Source of the DNA: Ralstonia sp. TCR112
GTDB taxonomy: Bacteria; Pseudomonadota; Gammaproteobacteria; Burkholderiales; Burkholderiaceae
Assembly (NCBI RefSeq): GCF_007997035.1
Contig: NZ_VOSS01000032.1
Location: forward strand, 25,214 to 89,213
DNA length: 64,000 nt
Direction: 5' to 3'
Positions 29,201 to 40,620 of this stretch are shown here, piece by piece (positions within the stretch are counted from its first letter, which is position 1; each line of letters begins with the position of its first letter). Both the position numbers and the translations under genes were made by a program. The notes below the pieces were generated by a model that was not told the DNA's origin, searched no databases, and was given only the letters and a program-made list of their open reading frames with translations.

Positions 29201-29836
29201 ATGTTGAAGACGCTTCTCCGCTCCCTGTTCGCTGGTCTCGCGCTGACGGCTGCCGTGGCAGTTGCGCCGGTCCACGCCCAGGAAGCCGATGCCCAGGCCA
29301 CCGTCAAGACGGCCGTGGACGACGTGCTCACCACCATCAAGAGCGATCCGGAACTGCGCAGCGGCAACATGGCGAAGGTATTCCAGCTGGTCGACCAGAA
29401 GATCGTGCCTCGCGCCGATTTCAGGCGCACCACGCAGATCGCCATGGGCCGCTTCTGGAATCAGGCCTCGCCGGAGCAGCAGCAACAGATTCAGGAAGGC
29501 TTCAAAACGCTGCTGATTCGCACTTACGCCGGCGCGCTGTCGAATGTGAAGAACCAGACCGTTTCGTACAAGCCGTTCCGCGCGGCGGCCGATGACACCG
29601 ACGTGGTGGTGCGTTCGACCGTGAACAACAACGGCGAGCCGGTGGCTCTGGACTACCGTCTGGAAAAGACGGCCGGCGGCTGGAAGGTGTATGACATCAA
29701 CATCAGCGGCTTGTGGCTGTCGGAAACGTACAAGAACCAGTTTGCCGATGTCATCAGCAAGCGTGGCGGCGTGGCCGGCCTGGTGAGCTTCCTGAACGAG
29801 CGCAACGCGCAGCTCGAGAAGGGCCCGGCAAAGTAA
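29201..29836 (+). CDS. mlaC: Periplasmic phospholipid shuttle MlaC
   Basis: This is a soluble periplasmic carrier between MlaA and MlaFEDB (211 residues). The signal peptide ends A-P-V-H-A at about residue 26. Family (Tol-Tol_Ttg2) motifs include R-T-T-Q-I-A-M-G-R-F-W, Q-Q-Q-I-Q-E-G-F-K-T-L-L-I-R-T-Y and G-W-K-V-Y-D-I-N-I-S-G-L-W-L. It is followed by a hairpin before mlaB. Confidence 0.95.
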   Translation: MLKTLLRSLFAGLALTAAVAVAPVHAQEADAQATVKTAVDDVLTTIKSDPELRSGNMAKVFQLVDQKIVPRADFRRTTQIAMGRFWNQASPEQQQQIQEGFKTLLIRTYAGALSNVKNQTVSYKPFRAAADDTDVVVRSTVNNNGEPVALDYRLEKTAGGWKVYDINISGLWLSETYKNQFADVISKRGGVAGLVSFLNERNAQLEKGPAK

Positions 29837-29858
29837 GCGGCCTTCCGGTAGAATCGAC

Positions 29859-29891
29859 ACAGCGGTCAAGTTTGGCCGCTGTTTCTTTTTC
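29859..29891 (+). terminator. Hairpin with U-rich tail between mlaC and mlaB (possible attenuator)
   Basis: ACAGCGGTCAA pairs with TTGGCCGCTGT (11 bp with one G-T pair), followed by TTTCTTTTTC. It lies inside the mla operon, 23 bases after the mlaC stop and 20 before the mlaB start. It could lower expression of mlaB and of the genes beyond. Confidence 0.65.
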
Positions 29892-29910
29892 TGACGCATC
29901 CATCTCCACC

Positions 29911-30222
29911 ATGTTGACCTTGTCTGGCCCGCTGACTCACCGCGAAGCGCCGCGCCTTCTGCGCGAGGGCGAGGCTCAGCTCGGCCAAGCGCGCGAAGCC
30001 GGCATTGCGGCGCTGCACGTCGATTGCGCCGGCTTGTCGCAGGTGGATTCGTCTGCGCTGGCGGTGCTGCTGTCGTGGCAGCGCACGGCCCAGGATGCCG
30101 GTATCGCGCTCGATATCGGAGGCGCTCCGCAAGCGCTGTCCAATCTCGCCACGCTGTACGGCGTGGAGTCCCTGCTGGCCATCGCGCCGGCCCCTGCAGC
30201 CCACCCTCACGCTCGACATTGA
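29911..30222 (+). CDS. mlaB: STAS-domain protein MlaB
   Basis: This is a small cytoplasmic STAS protein (103 residues from the ATG at 29911, MLTLSGPL) that stabilises MlaF and supports its ATPase activity. The core is V-D-C-A-G-L-S-Q-V-D-S-S-A-L-A-V-L-L, with the serine typical of STAS domains. The frame is open further upstream, but there is no sensible earlier start. It is last in mlaFEDACB. Confidence 0.88.
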   Translation: MLTLSGPLTHREAPRLLREGEAQLGQAREAGIAALHVDCAGLSQVDSSALAVLLSWQRTAQDAGIALDIGGAPQALSNLATLYGVESLLAIAPAPAAHPHARH

Positions 30223-30364
30223 GGCGGCGTCCGGTGTTGGGCGCGGGGTGAATGCTCCGAACCTGTCATCGCGATGCCGCGCTCCGGCCAGAACGCCGCG
30301 CGCGGCTCTGGCATTCGCGGTTCGGCGTCGCACGGTGCGGCGCCGTGAGTTGGTGCAGTTCCCC

Positions 30365-30370
30365 TATAAT
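30365..30370 (+). promoter_or_regulatory. Candidate -10 element upstream of the YadGH-like ABC genes
   Basis: A perfect TATAAT lies in the 251-base gap after mlaB, 104 bases before the ATPase start. No good -35 is visible, so support is modest. The rest of the gap is GC-rich with no gene seen. Confidence 0.35.
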
Positions 30371-30473
30371 TCTGGGTTTGTCGCTCTGCCGCCGCCGTGT
30401 GCGGCGTCCGCGGCCGTCATGATCTTGTCGATCCATGGCCACGAGATGCGCAGGGTAGTTCACTTTGTCGGCC

Positions 30474-31439
30474 ATGAAAGCCATCGAAATCGCTGACGTC
30501 CGCAAGCGCTACAAGTCGTTGCAAGCGCTCAAGGGCGTGAGCCTGTCCGTCGAGCAGGGCGAGTTTTTCGGCCTGTTGGGCCCCAACGGCGCGGGCAAGA
30601 CCACGCTGATCTCCATCCTCGCGGGCCTGAATCGCGCCGATTCGGGCCACGTGCGCGTGCTCGGTCATGATGTCGTTTCCGACTACCGCACGGCGCGTCG
30701 CAAGCTCGGTGTGGTGCCCCAGGAACTGGTGTTCGATCCGTTCTTCACGGTGCGCGAAACACTGCGCCTTCAGTCGGGCTACTTCGGCTTGACCAAGAAC
30801 GATGACTGGATCGACGAGGTCATGGCCAACCTGGACCTGACCAACAAGGCCGACGCCAACATGCGCGCGCTGTCGGGCGGCATGAAGCGCCGCGTGCTCG
30901 TGGCGCAGGCGCTGGTACACCGCCCGCCCGTGATCGTGCTGGACGAGCCGACCGCCGGGGTGGACGTCGAGTTGCGCCAGACGCTGTGGAAATTCATCTC
31001 GCGCCTGAATCGCGAGGGCCACACCGTCGTGCTGACCACGCACTATCTCGAAGAGGCCGAATCCCTGTGCGACCGCATTGCCATGCTGAAGTTTGGCGAG
31101 GTGGTGGCGCTCGATCGCACGGCGAATCTGCTGTCGCAATTTGCCGGGCTGCAACTGGTGCTGAGCTTTGCGAAGGGCGCGCTGCCGGCATCGCTCGAAA
31201 GTCTGCGCCTGCCGGGCAACCACGGTGAGCGCGGCGTGCGCCTGCGCCTGTCGGGCTACGGCGAGGTCGAGCAGATTCTCGCCACGTGCCGCCTCGCCGG
31301 CTGTGAGATCGACGACATGGAAGTCGCCAAGGCCGATCTGGAAGACGTGTTCGTGCAGATCATGCGCCGCGAAGGCGGATTGCCCGTCGGGCCCCAAACG
31401 CCTGCCATTCCTGATTCTGCGCTGGAGCCCGCTGCATGA
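30474..31439 (+). CDS. ABC transporter ATP-binding protein, YadG-like
   Basis: This is an ABC-2 type export ATPase of 321 residues from the ATG at 30474. Walker A is G-P-N-G-A-G-K-T-T, the signature A-L-S-G-G-M-K-R-R, Walker B I-V-L-D-E-P-T-A-G-V-D, and the switch T-T-H-Y-L-E-E-A. The pair with the next gene resembles E. coli YadG/YadH, whose substrate is unknown. The linkage to mla and murA suggests an envelope substrate, but that is inference. It overlaps the permease by ATGA. Confidence 0.9.
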   Translation: MKAIEIADVRKRYKSLQALKGVSLSVEQGEFFGLLGPNGAGKTTLISILAGLNRADSGHVRVLGHDVVSDYRTARRKLGVVPQELVFDPFFTVRETLRLQSGYFGLTKNDDWIDEVMANLDLTNKADANMRALSGGMKRRVLVAQALVHRPPVIVLDEPTAGVDVELRQTLWKFISRLNREGHTVVLTTHYLEEAESLCDRIAMLKFGEVVALDRTANLLSQFAGLQLVLSFAKGALPASLESLRLPGNHGERGVRLRLSGYGEVEQILATCRLAGCEIDDMEVAKADLEDVFVQIMRREGGLPVGPQTPAIPDSALEPAA

Positions 31440-32224
31440 ACGCCATTCCCGAGAGCTTGCCGGGCCGTTGGGTCGGTTTCCGCACGCTGCTGTACAAGGA
31501 AGTCCTGCGCTTCTGGAAGGTGAGCTTCCAGACCGTGGCCGCGCCGGTGCTGACCGCGCTGCTGTATCTGCTGATCTTCGGCCACGTGCTGGAAGATCGC
31601 GTCAAGGTGTTCGACCAGTTGAGCTACACCGCCTTCCTGGTGCCGGGCCTGGTGATGATGAGCGTGCTGCAGAACGCGTTCGCGAACAGCTCGTCGTCGC
31701 TCATCCAGTCGAAGATCACCGGCAACCTGGTGTTCATCATGCTGCCGCCGCTGTCGCACTGGGAGATGTTCGGCGCGTATGTGTGCGCTTCCATCATTCG
31801 GGGTCTGGCCGTGGGTACCGGCGTGCTCGTCGTGACGACCTTGTTTGCGCACCTGCACTTCGCGCAGCCGCTGTGGATCATCGTCTTTGCCGTGCTGGGC
31901 GCGAGCGTGCTGGGCACCTTGGGGCTGATCGCCGGTATCTGGGCTGAGAAGTTCGACCAGCTCGCGGCGTTCCAGAATTTTCTGATCGTGCCGGCCACCT
32001 TCCTGGCGGGCGTGTTCTATTCGATTCATTCACTGCCGCCGTTCTGGCAGGCGGTGTCCCACGCCAACCCGTTCTTCTACATGATCGACGGCTTCCGCTA
32101 CGGCTTCTTCGGCGTGTCCGATGTGCCGGTGGCGACGAGCCTCGGGGTGATGCTGATCGCGCTGGTCGTGGTGGGGGGGGTGGCCCTGCAGATGCTGCGC
32201 ACGGGCTACAAGCTGCGCCATTGA
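31436..32224 (+). CDS. ABC-2 type permease, YadH-like
   Basis: This is a 262-residue inner-membrane protein with about six hydrophobic helices and the ABC-2 pattern F-L-V-P-G-L-V-M-M-S-V-L and P-A-T-F-L-A-G-V-F-Y-S-I. It is the membrane partner of the preceding ATPase. A run of eight G bases at 32173-32180 codes V-G-G-V near the last helix, a sequence type prone to slippage. Confidence 0.9.
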   Translation: MNAIPESLPGRWVGFRTLLYKEVLRFWKVSFQTVAAPVLTALLYLLIFGHVLEDRVKVFDQLSYTAFLVPGLVMMSVLQNAFANSSSSLIQSKITGNLVFIMLPPLSHWEMFGAYVCASIIRGLAVGTGVLVVTTLFAHLHFAQPLWIIVFAVLGASVLGTLGLIAGIWAEKFDQLAAFQNFLIVPATFLAGVFYSIHSLPPFWQAVSHANPFFYMIDGFRYGFFGVSDVPVATSLGVMLIALVVVGGVALQMLRTGYKLRH

Positions 32225-32283
32225 TGCGTCGATAACAAAACGAACGACGCTCACCCTAACGTTTTGCAGGAGAAGGGACGGCT

Positions 32284-33884
<1,601 letters not shown>

Positions 33885-33891
33885 GCCGGCC

Positions 33892-34581
33892 ATGAACGCA
33901 TTCCAGTCCGCCTCCAACCAGCTCACGCTGGCGCTGTCCAAAGGGCGCATCTTTGAAGAGACGCTGCCGCTGCTGAAGGCCGCCGGCATCGAGGTGACCG
34001 AAGATCCGGAAACCTCGCGCAAGCTGATTCTGCCGACCTCCGACCCCGCGCTGCGCGTGATCATCGTGCGCGCTTCCGACGTGCCGACCTACGTACAATA
34101 CGGCGCGGCGGACTTCGGCGTGGCCGGCCGCGACGTGCTGATGGAGCACGGCATGGCGGGCCTGTATGCGCCCATCGACCTGAACATCGCCCGCTGCCGC
34201 ATGTCGGTGGCGGTGCCCAAGGGCTTCGATTACGCCAACGCGGTGCGCCAGGGTGCGCGCCTGTCGGTGGCGACGAAGTATCTGAATACCGCGCGCGAGC
34301 ACTTCGCCAAGAAGGGCGTGCACGTCGACCTGATCAAGCTGTACGGCTCGATGGAACTGGGCCCGCTGGTGGGCCTGGCCGACGCCATCGTCGACCTCGT
34401 CAGCACGGGCGGCACGCTGCGCGCGAACAACCTCGTCGAGGTGGAGGAGATCGTGCAGATCTCGTCCCGACTCGTCGTCAACCAGGCTGCGCTGAAACTC
34501 AAGCGTGACCGGCTGGCGCCCATCCTCGACGCTTTCGAGCGCGCCTCCGCCCAGGACGAGCGCGCTGGGGAACCCGCATGA
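33892..34581 (+). CDS. hisG: ATP phosphoribosyltransferase, short form
   Basis: HisG catalyses the first step of histidine synthesis and is the point of feedback control. At 229 residues it is the short HisG form, which lacks the C-terminal regulatory domain and needs the HisZ subunit. Motifs are [18 protein letters not shown] and the PRPP loop D-L-V-S-T-G-G-T-L. No hisZ lies in this window. It starts 8 bases after murA and overlaps hisD. Confidence 0.95.
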   Translation: MNAFQSASNQLTLALSKGRIFEETLPLLKAAGIEVTEDPETSRKLILPTSDPALRVIIVRASDVPTYVQYGAADFGVAGRDVLMEHGMAGLYAPIDLNIARCRMSVAVPKGFDYANAVRQGARLSVATKYLNTAREHFAKKGVHVDLIKLYGSMELGPLVGLADAIVDLVSTGGTLRANNLVEVEEIVQISSRLVVNQAALKLKRDRLAPILDAFERASAQDERAGEPA

Positions 34582-35906
34582 GCCTGACCATTCGTAAGCT
34601 GGATTCGGCCGACGCCGGATTCGCGGCGCAACTGCGCCAGGTGCTCGCTTTCGAGGCGAGCGAAGACGAAGCCATCGACCGCGCCGCTGCGCAGATCCTG
34701 GCCGACGTGAAGGCGCGCGGCGATGCTGCCGTGCTGGAAGCCACGCACCGCTTCGACCGCATCGAGGCCGACAGCGTAGCCGCGCTGGAACTGTCGCCGA
34801 CCGTGCTGCAGGCTGCGCTGGACGGCCTGGAGCCCAAGCGCCGCGCGGCGCTGGAAGCCGCCGCGGCCCGCGTACGTGCGTATCACGAGAAGCAGAAGAT
34901 CGAGTGCGGCACGCACAGCTGGGAATACGCTGAGGCCGATGGCACGGTGCTCGGCCAGAAGGTCACGCCGCTCGACCGCGTGGGCATCTACGTGCCGGGC
35001 GGCAAGGCGGCATACCCGTCGTCGGTGCTGATGAACGCGATCCCGGCACGCGTGGCCGGCGTCAAGGAAATCATCATGGTGGTGCCCACGCCCGGTGGCG
35101 TGCGCAATGACCTCGTGCTGGCCGCCGCCTGCATCGCGGGTGTGGACCGCGTGTTCACCATCGGCGGCGCGCAGGCCGTCGGTGCGCTGGCTTATGGCAC
35201 GGACACCGTCCCCGCCGTCGACAAGATCGTTGGCCCGGGCAACGCCTATGTGGCCGCTGCCAAGCGCCGCGTGTTCGGCACGGTGGGCATCGACATGATT
35301 GCCGGTCCGTCGGAAATCCTCGTCATCTGCGATGGCACGACCGATCCGGACTGGGTGGCGATGGACCTGTTCTCGCAAGCCGAGCACGATGAGCTGGCCC
35401 AGTCGATTCTGCTGTGCCCGAACGCCGAGTTCATCGCGCAGGTGGAAGCCAGCATCAACCGCCAGCTCGAAGACATGCCGCGCCGGAGTGTGATTGCCGA
35501 GTCGCTGTCGGGCCGTGGTGCGCTCATCAAGGTGCGCGACATGGAAGAGGCGTGCGACATCGCCAACGACATCGCGCCGGAGCATCTGGAGATTTCGGCA
35601 GAAAACCCGCGCCAGTGGGCCGAGCGCATCCGCCACGCCGGCGCGATCTTCCTCGGCAAGTACACCAGCGAATCGCTGGGCGACTACTGCGCAGGCCCGA
35701 ACCACGTGCTGCCCACGTCGCGCACGGCGCGCTTCTCGTCACCGCTGGGCGTGTACGACTTCATCAAGCGCTCGAGCCTGATCGAGGTGAGCGAGGCCGG
35801 CGCGCAGATGCTGGGCGAGATTGCTGCCGAGCTGGCCTACGGCGAAGGCCTGCAGGCGCATGCCCGCAGCGCCGAATATCGCCTGCAACGCCCCACGTCC
35901 GAATAA
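34578..35906 (+). CDS. hisD: Histidinol dehydrogenase
   Basis: This zinc enzyme oxidises histidinol to histidine in the last two steps. It has 442 residues and ATGA coupling to hisG. Typical motifs are [33 protein letters not shown] and D-L-F-S-Q-A-E-H-D. The zinc/catalytic region A-P-E-H-L-E-I and G-P-N-H-V-L-P-T is intact. Confidence 0.97.
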   Translation: MSLTIRKLDSADAGFAAQLRQVLAFEASEDEAIDRAAAQILADVKARGDAAVLEATHRFDRIEADSVAALELSPTVLQAALDGLEPKRRAALEAAAARVRAYHEKQKIECGTHSWEYAEADGTVLGQKVTPLDRVGIYVPGGKAAYPSSVLMNAIPARVAGVKEIIMVVPTPGGVRNDLVLAAACIAGVDRVFTIGGAQAVGALAYGTDTVPAVDKIVGPGNAYVAAAKRRVFGTVGIDMIAGPSEILVICDGTTDPDWVAMDLFSQAEHDELAQSILLCPNAEFIAQVEASINRQLEDMPRRSVIAESLSGRGALIKVRDMEEACDIANDIAPEHLEISAENPRQWAERIRHAGAIFLGKYTSESLGDYCAGPNHVLPTSRTARFSSPLGVYDFIKRSSLIEVSEAGAQMLGEIAAELAYGEGLQAHARSAEYRLQRPTSE

Positions 35907-35922
35907 CCTCCGCCGCACGACG

Positions 35923-37047
35923 ATGACCGCCACCGCTCCGGCCCAAGCCTCTCTGGATGATCTGCTCGCCCGCATCGTGCGTGACGACGTTCGCGCCATG
36001 GGCGCGTACCACGTGCCCGACGCGACCGGCATGGTCAAGCTGGACGCGATGGAAAACCCGTATCCGTTGCCGGCGATGCTGCGCGACGCGTTGGGCAAGC
36101 GCCTGGCCGAAGTCGCGCTCAACCGCTACCCGGTGCCGACCGCCGACGCACTGAAGGCGCAGCTCAAGCAGGTAATGCACGTGCCGGTCGGCGCCGAGGT
36201 GCTGCTGGGCAACGGTTCGGACGAGATCATCAGCCTGATCGCCATTGCGGCGGCCAAGCCGGGCGCGACCGTGCTGGCGCCGGTGCCGGGCTTCGTGATG
36301 TACGCGATGTCGGCGCAGCTGCTGGGCCTGAACTTTGTCGGCGTACCGCTCAAGGCGGACCTGACGCTGGACCGTGAAGCGATGCTGGCGGCCATGGCCG
36401 AACACCAGCCCGCCGTCATCTACCTGGCGTATCCGAACAACCCGACGGGCAACCTGTTCGACGCGGCCGACATGGACGCGATCATCCGCGCCGCACGCGG
36501 CCCGGTGTGCCAGAGCCTGGTGGTGGTCGACGAGGCCTACCAGCCGTTCGCGCAACATAGCTGGATGCCGCGCCTGCGCGATTTCGATCACCTTCTGGTG
36601 ATGCGCACCGTCTCCAAGCTGGGCCTGGCCGGCATCCGGCTCGGCTACGTGGCCGGCCACCCGAAGTGGATCGCCGAGCTGGACAAGGTGCGCCCGCCGT
36701 ATAACGTGAATGTGCTGACCGAGGCGACCGCCCAGTTCATGCTCGAACACGTGGACGTGCTCGATGCCCAGGCAGCCACCCTGCGCGCTGAGCGCACCAA
36801 GCTGATCGATGTGCTGTCCGCGCAGCCGGGCGTGACCGTGTTCCCCAGCGCGGCGAATTTCATCCTGCTGCGCGTACCGAATGCCGCCACCTTGTTCGAG
36901 CGCCTGCTCAATCGGCGGATTCTGATTAAAAACGTCAGTAAAATGCACCCGTTGCTGGCCAACTGTCTGCGCGTGACGGTCAGCAATCCCGAAGAAAACG
37001 CGCAATTTATCGATGCCTTTGTCGCATCGATGCAGGAAGCCCCATGA
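35923..37047 (+). CDS. hisC: Histidinol-phosphate aminotransferase
   Basis: This is a class I/II PLP aminotransferase of 374 residues from the ATG at 35923. It carries [25 protein letters not shown] and the PLP lysine in T-V-S-K-L-G-L-A-G. It makes histidinol phosphate from imidazole acetol phosphate. It overlaps hisB by ATGA. Confidence 0.96.
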   Translation: MTATAPAQASLDDLLARIVRDDVRAMGAYHVPDATGMVKLDAMENPYPLPAMLRDALGKRLAEVALNRYPVPTADALKAQLKQVMHVPVGAEVLLGNGSDEIISLIAIAAAKPGATVLAPVPGFVMYAMSAQLLGLNFVGVPLKADLTLDREAMLAAMAEHQPAVIYLAYPNNPTGNLFDAADMDAIIRAARGPVCQSLVVVDEAYQPFAQHSWMPRLRDFDHLLVMRTVSKLGLAGIRLGYVAGHPKWIAELDKVRPPYNVNVLTEATAQFMLEHVDVLDAQAATLRAERTKLIDVLSAQPGVTVFPSAANFILLRVPNAATLFERLLNRRILIKNVSKMHPLLANCLRVTVSNPEENAQFIDAFVASMQEAP

Positions 37048-37634
37048 GCCGCCGTGCCGAGGTCACTCGCAACACCTCTGAAACGCAGATCCGCGTCGCC
37101 CTTGATTTGGACGGCACGGGCAAGCAGACGCTGAATACCGGCGTTCCCTTCCTCGACCACATGCTCGACCAGATCGCCCGTCATGGCATGGTCGACCTGG
37201 ACGTCTCGGCCACCGGCGACACCCATATCGACGATCACCACACCGTGGAAGACGTCGGCATCACGCTGGGCCAGGCCGTCGCCAAAGCCATCGGCGACAA
37301 GAAAGGCATCGTGCGTTACGGCCACAGCTACGTGCCGCTGGACGAAGCCCTGTCGCGCGTGGTCATCGATTTCTCCGGCCGTCCGGGCCTGGAGTTCCAC
37401 GTGCCATTCACGCGCGCGCGCGTCGGCAACTTTGACGTGGACCTGTCCATCGAATTCTTCCGCGGGTTCGTCAACCATGCCGGCGTGACGCTGCATATCG
37501 ACAACCTGCGCGGCGTCAACGCGCACCACCAGATCGAAACCGTGTTCAAGGCCTTCGGCCGCGCGTTGCGCATGGCGGTCGAGATCGATCCGCGCGCAGC
37601 CGGCACGATTCCGTCGACGAAGGGCGCCCTGTAA
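37044..37634 (+). CDS. hisB: Imidazoleglycerol-phosphate dehydratase
   Basis: This monofunctional dehydratase has 196 residues, without the phosphatase domain fused in E. coli HisB. Manganese-binding motifs are intact: [17 protein letters not shown] and H-H-Q-I-E-T-V-F-K. The histidinol-phosphatase must therefore be encoded elsewhere. Confidence 0.96.
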   Translation: MSRRAEVTRNTSETQIRVALDLDGTGKQTLNTGVPFLDHMLDQIARHGMVDLDVSATGDTHIDDHHTVEDVGITLGQAVAKAIGDKKGIVRYGHSYVPLDEALSRVVIDFSGRPGLEFHVPFTRARVGNFDVDLSIEFFRGFVNHAGVTLHIDNLRGVNAHHQIETVFKAFGRALRMAVEIDPRAAGTIPSTKGAL

Positions 37635-37689
37635 ATCACTGCGTCGGCCTGGCCGCGCCTACCCGACTTCAAAACCGGCCGCCGATCCG

Positions 37690-38313
37690 ATGGATCTCAC
37701 CAAAAGCTTTTTCTCGCTGCTCGCGCTGATCAACCCGATCGGCGCGATCCCGTTCTTCATCAGCCTGACCGAGAGCCAGACGGATGAGGAGAAGCGCCGC
37801 ACCATCAAGGTCGCGTCGATTTCGGTGGCGATCGTGATCGGCCTGTCGGCGTTGCTGGGCGAGCAGATCATCGGCTTTTTCGGGTTTTCGGTGGGTTCGC
37901 TGCAGGTGGGCGGCGGGATCATCATGATCATGATCGCGCTGAACATGCTCAATGCGCAGACCAGCCGCACCAAGGCCACGCCCGAAGAAGAGGACGAGGC
38001 CGGCGCCAAGGCCAGCATTGCGGTCGTGCCGCTGGCGATTCCGCTGCTTACGGGCCCCGGCTCGATCAGCACGGTCATCGTCTATGCGGGCAAGACCAAG
38101 CACTGGTGGGACCTGTTTCTCCTGGCGGGCGTCGGTGTGGCGATTGCAGCCGTGGTCTGGATCGTGTTGCGCGCGGCCGAGCCGATCGCCCGTGTGATCG
38201 GTCGCACCGGCATCAACGTCGGTACGCGTTTGATGGGCCTGATCCTGGCGGCGTTGGCCGTGGAATTCATCGTTGATGGGCTGAAAACCCTGTTGCCCGT
38301 GCTTAGGGCCTAA
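37690..38313 (+). CDS. MarC/UPF0056 family membrane protein
   Basis: This is a 207-residue membrane protein with about six hydrophobic segments and the MarC features L-I-N-P-I-G-A-I-P-F-F and P-L-L-T-G-P-G-S-I-S-T. The family's biochemical role is not settled; early claims of a drug-resistance function were withdrawn. It sits between hisB and hisH in the his run, a placement I recall from related Burkholderiaceae. No link to histidine synthesis can be read from the sequence. Confidence 0.88.
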   Translation: MDLTKSFFSLLALINPIGAIPFFISLTESQTDEEKRRTIKVASISVAIVIGLSALLGEQIIGFFGFSVGSLQVGGGIIMIMIALNMLNAQTSRTKATPEEEDEAGAKASIAVVPLAIPLLTGPGSISTVIVYAGKTKHWWDLFLLAGVGVAIAAVVWIVLRAAEPIARVIGRTGINVGTRLMGLILAALAVEFIVDGLKTLLPVLRA

Positions 38314-38321
38314 ATTAAGTC

Positions 38322-38975
38322 ATGACTAAGATCGCAATCGTCGATTACGGCATGGGCAATCTGCGCTCGGTGGCGCAAGCCCTGATGGCCGTTGCTCCCC
38401 AGGCCGATGTGCGCATCAGCGCGCAAGCGGATGAGATCCGCGCCGCCGATCGCGTGGTGCTGCCAGGCCAGGGCGCCATGCCCGACTGCATGGCGGCGTT
38501 CGACCAATCCGGCCTGCGCGACGCAGTGCTCGAAGCATCGCGCAGCAAGCCGATGCTCGGCGTATGCGTCGGCGAGCAGATGTTGCTGGAGCGCAGCACC
38601 GAGGCGCGCCCTGGCCAGCAATACACCGAAGGGCTGGGCCTCATCAAAGGCGATGTGGTCCGCTTTGATCTGGATGGCCAGTTGCAGCCGGACGGCTCAC
38701 GATACAAAGTGCCTCAGATGGGCTGGAACCGCGTGCACCAGAGTCGTGCCCACGCCCTCTGGGAAGGGGTGCCAGACCAGAGCTACTTCTATTTCGTGCA
38801 TAGCTACTACGCGCGGCCGGCCAATGCCGACGAATCCGTCGGAGAGACCGAATACGGCGTGCGGTTTACCTCCGCCATCGCCCGGGATAATATTTTTGCA
38901 ACACAGTTTCACCCGGAAAAAAGTGCGCAAGCCGGCCTGCAGATCTACCGGAACTTCGTGCACTGGAATCCGTGA
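38322..38975 (+). CDS. hisH: Imidazole glycerol phosphate synthase, glutaminase subunit
   Basis: This class I glutamine amidotransferase (217 residues) supplies ammonia to HisF. The nucleophile is in G-V-C-V-G-E-Q-M, with Y-G-M-G-N-L-R-S near the N-terminus and the catalytic histidine and glutamate in Q-F-H-P-E-K-S. It starts 8 bases after marC. hisA follows after a T-rich gap. Confidence 0.96.
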   Translation: MTKIAIVDYGMGNLRSVAQALMAVAPQADVRISAQADEIRAADRVVLPGQGAMPDCMAAFDQSGLRDAVLEASRSKPMLGVCVGEQMLLERSTEARPGQQYTEGLGLIKGDVVRFDLDGQLQPDGSRYKVPQMGWNRVHQSRAHALWEGVPDQSYFYFVHSYYARPANADESVGETEYGVRFTSAIARDNIFATQFHPEKSAQAGLQIYRNFVHWNP

Positions 38976-39052
38976 CGCCCGCCGTGGCGTCGCAATCGAA
39001 TCCATTTTTCGTCCTTTTAAATTTTTTCCCCCTCAACTCTGTCGTCACGCTT

Positions 39053-39796
39053 ATGTTGCTCATCCCGGCCATCGACCTGAAGGACGGTCAGTGTGTGCGC
39101 CTCAAACAAGGCGATATGGATCAAGCCACCGTGTTCTCGGAAGACCCGGCCGCCATGGCGCGGCACTGGGTCGAACAAGGCGCGCGCCGGTTGCATCTGG
39201 TCGATCTGAACGGCGCTTTCGCCGGCAAGCCTCGTAACGAGGCGGCCGTCAAGGCCATCCTCGCCGAGGTGGGCGACGAGATCCCCGTGCAATTGGGCGG
39301 CGGCATCCGCGACCTGGGCACCATCGAGCGCTGGCTCGACGACGGCCTGTCGTACGTGATCATCGGCACGGCGGCGGTCAAGGACCCGGGTTTCCTGCGA
39401 GACGCATGCACGGCATTCGGCGGCCATATCATCGTCGGGCTCGATGCCAAGGACGGCAAGGTGGCGACCGACGGCTGGAGCAAGCTGTCTGGCCATGAAG
39501 TCGTGGACCTCGCCAAGAAGTACGAAGACTACGGCGTCGAAGGCATCATTTACACCGACATCGGCCGCGACGGCATGCTGCAGGGCATCAACATCGATGC
39601 CACCGTCAAGTTGGCGCAGTCGGTGAAGATTCCGGTCATTGCCAGCGGCGGCCTGTCGAACCTCAAGGACATCGACCACCTGTGCGCGGTCGAAGAGCAT
39701 GGCGTGGAAGGCGTGATCTGTGGTCGCGCGATCTACTCCGGCGACCTGAACTTCAAGGAAGCGCAAGCCCTTGCGGACAAACTCGGCGCGGCCTGA
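39053..39796 (+). CDS. hisA: Phosphoribosylformimino-5-aminoimidazole carboxamide ribotide isomerase
   Basis: HisA is a beta/alpha barrel isomerase of 247 residues from the ATG at 39053 ([10 protein letters not shown]). Motifs are [29 protein letters not shown] and the phosphate-binding A-S-G-G-L. The frame is open back to 38972, but those extra residues are unlike HisA. The 77-base gap after hisH is T-rich and contains TTTTTCGTCCTTTTAAATTTTTT. Confidence 0.96.
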   Translation: MLLIPAIDLKDGQCVRLKQGDMDQATVFSEDPAAMARHWVEQGARRLHLVDLNGAFAGKPRNEAAVKAILAEVGDEIPVQLGGGIRDLGTIERWLDDGLSYVIIGTAAVKDPGFLRDACTAFGGHIIVGLDAKDGKVATDGWSKLSGHEVVDLAKKYEDYGVEGIIYTDIGRDGMLQGINIDATVKLAQSVKIPVIASGGLSNLKDIDHLCAVEEHGVEGVICGRAIYSGDLNFKEAQALADKLGAA

Positions 39797-39843
39797 TCGT
39801 TGATCCAGCCGTGCTCAACGGGCGCTCCGGCGCCCGACTCATC

Positions 39844-40620
39844 ATGCTAGCCAAACGAATCATCCCCTGCCTGGACGTCACCAACGGCCGGGTGGTCAAG
39901 GGCGTCAACTTCGTCGAGTTGCGCGACGCCGGCGACCCTGTCGAAATCGCACGCCGCTACGACGAGCAGGGCGCCGACGAAATCACCTTCCTCGACATCA
40001 CGGCCACGTCCGACGGGCGCGACCTGATGCTGGGCATCATCGAAGCGGTGGCTTCGCAGGTGTTCATTCCGCTGACGGTGGGCGGCGGTGTGCGGGCGCT
40101 GGAAGACGTGCGCCGACTGCTCAATGCGGGTGCGGACAAGATCAGCATGAACTCGTCGGCGGTGGCGAATCCGCAACTGGTTTCGGACGCCAGCGCCCGC
40201 CATGGCGCGCAATGCATTGTCGTGGCCATCGACGCCAAGAAGGTGTCGGGCGAAGGCGAGGCACCGCGCTGGGAAGTCTTCACGCACGGCGGCCGGAAAG
40301 GCACGGGCCTCGACGCCGTGGCATGGGCACGTGAAATGGCGCAGCGTGGCGCGGGTGAAATCCTCCTCACGAGCATGGACCGCGACGGCACCAAAGCCGG
40401 CTTCGACCTGGAACTCACGCGCGCCGTGTCGGACGCAGTGCCGGTGCCGGTCATCGCCTCGGGCGGTGTCGGCAACCTGCAGCATCTGGCTGAAGGCATC
40501 CAGCAAGGGCATGCCGATGCGGTGCTCGCCGCCAGCATCTTCCATTACGGCGAATACACCGTCGGCCAGGCCAAGCAATTCATGGCAGAGCAAGGCATTC
40601 CAGTACGGATCGGACTATGA
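39844..40620 (+). CDS. hisF: Imidazole glycerol phosphate synthase, cyclase subunit
   Basis: HisF is a beta/alpha barrel cyclase of 258 residues from the ATG at 39844 ([12 protein letters not shown]). The catalytic aspartates are in C-L-D-V and in [16 protein letters not shown] and I-A-S-G-G-V-G-N bind phosphate. It works as a complex with HisH. It overlaps hisI by ATGA. Confidence 0.97.
   Translation: MLAKRIIPCLDVTNGRVVKGVNFVELRDAGDPVEIARRYDEQGADEITFLDITATSDGRDLMLGIIEAVASQVFIPLTVGGGVRALEDVRRLLNAGADKISMNSSAVANPQLVSDASARHGAQCIVVAIDAKKVSGEGEAPRWEVFTHGGRKGTGLDAVAWAREMAQRGAGEILLTSMDRDGTKAGFDLELTRAVSDAVPVPVIASGGVGNLQHLAEGIQQGHADAVLAASIFHYGEYTVGQAKQFMAEQGIPVRIGL

Noticed and set aside
37690..38313. 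marC inside the his run as a foreign insertion
   Set aside because: Base composition and spacing match the neighbours, and I recall the same placement in related genomes, so transfer is not indicated.
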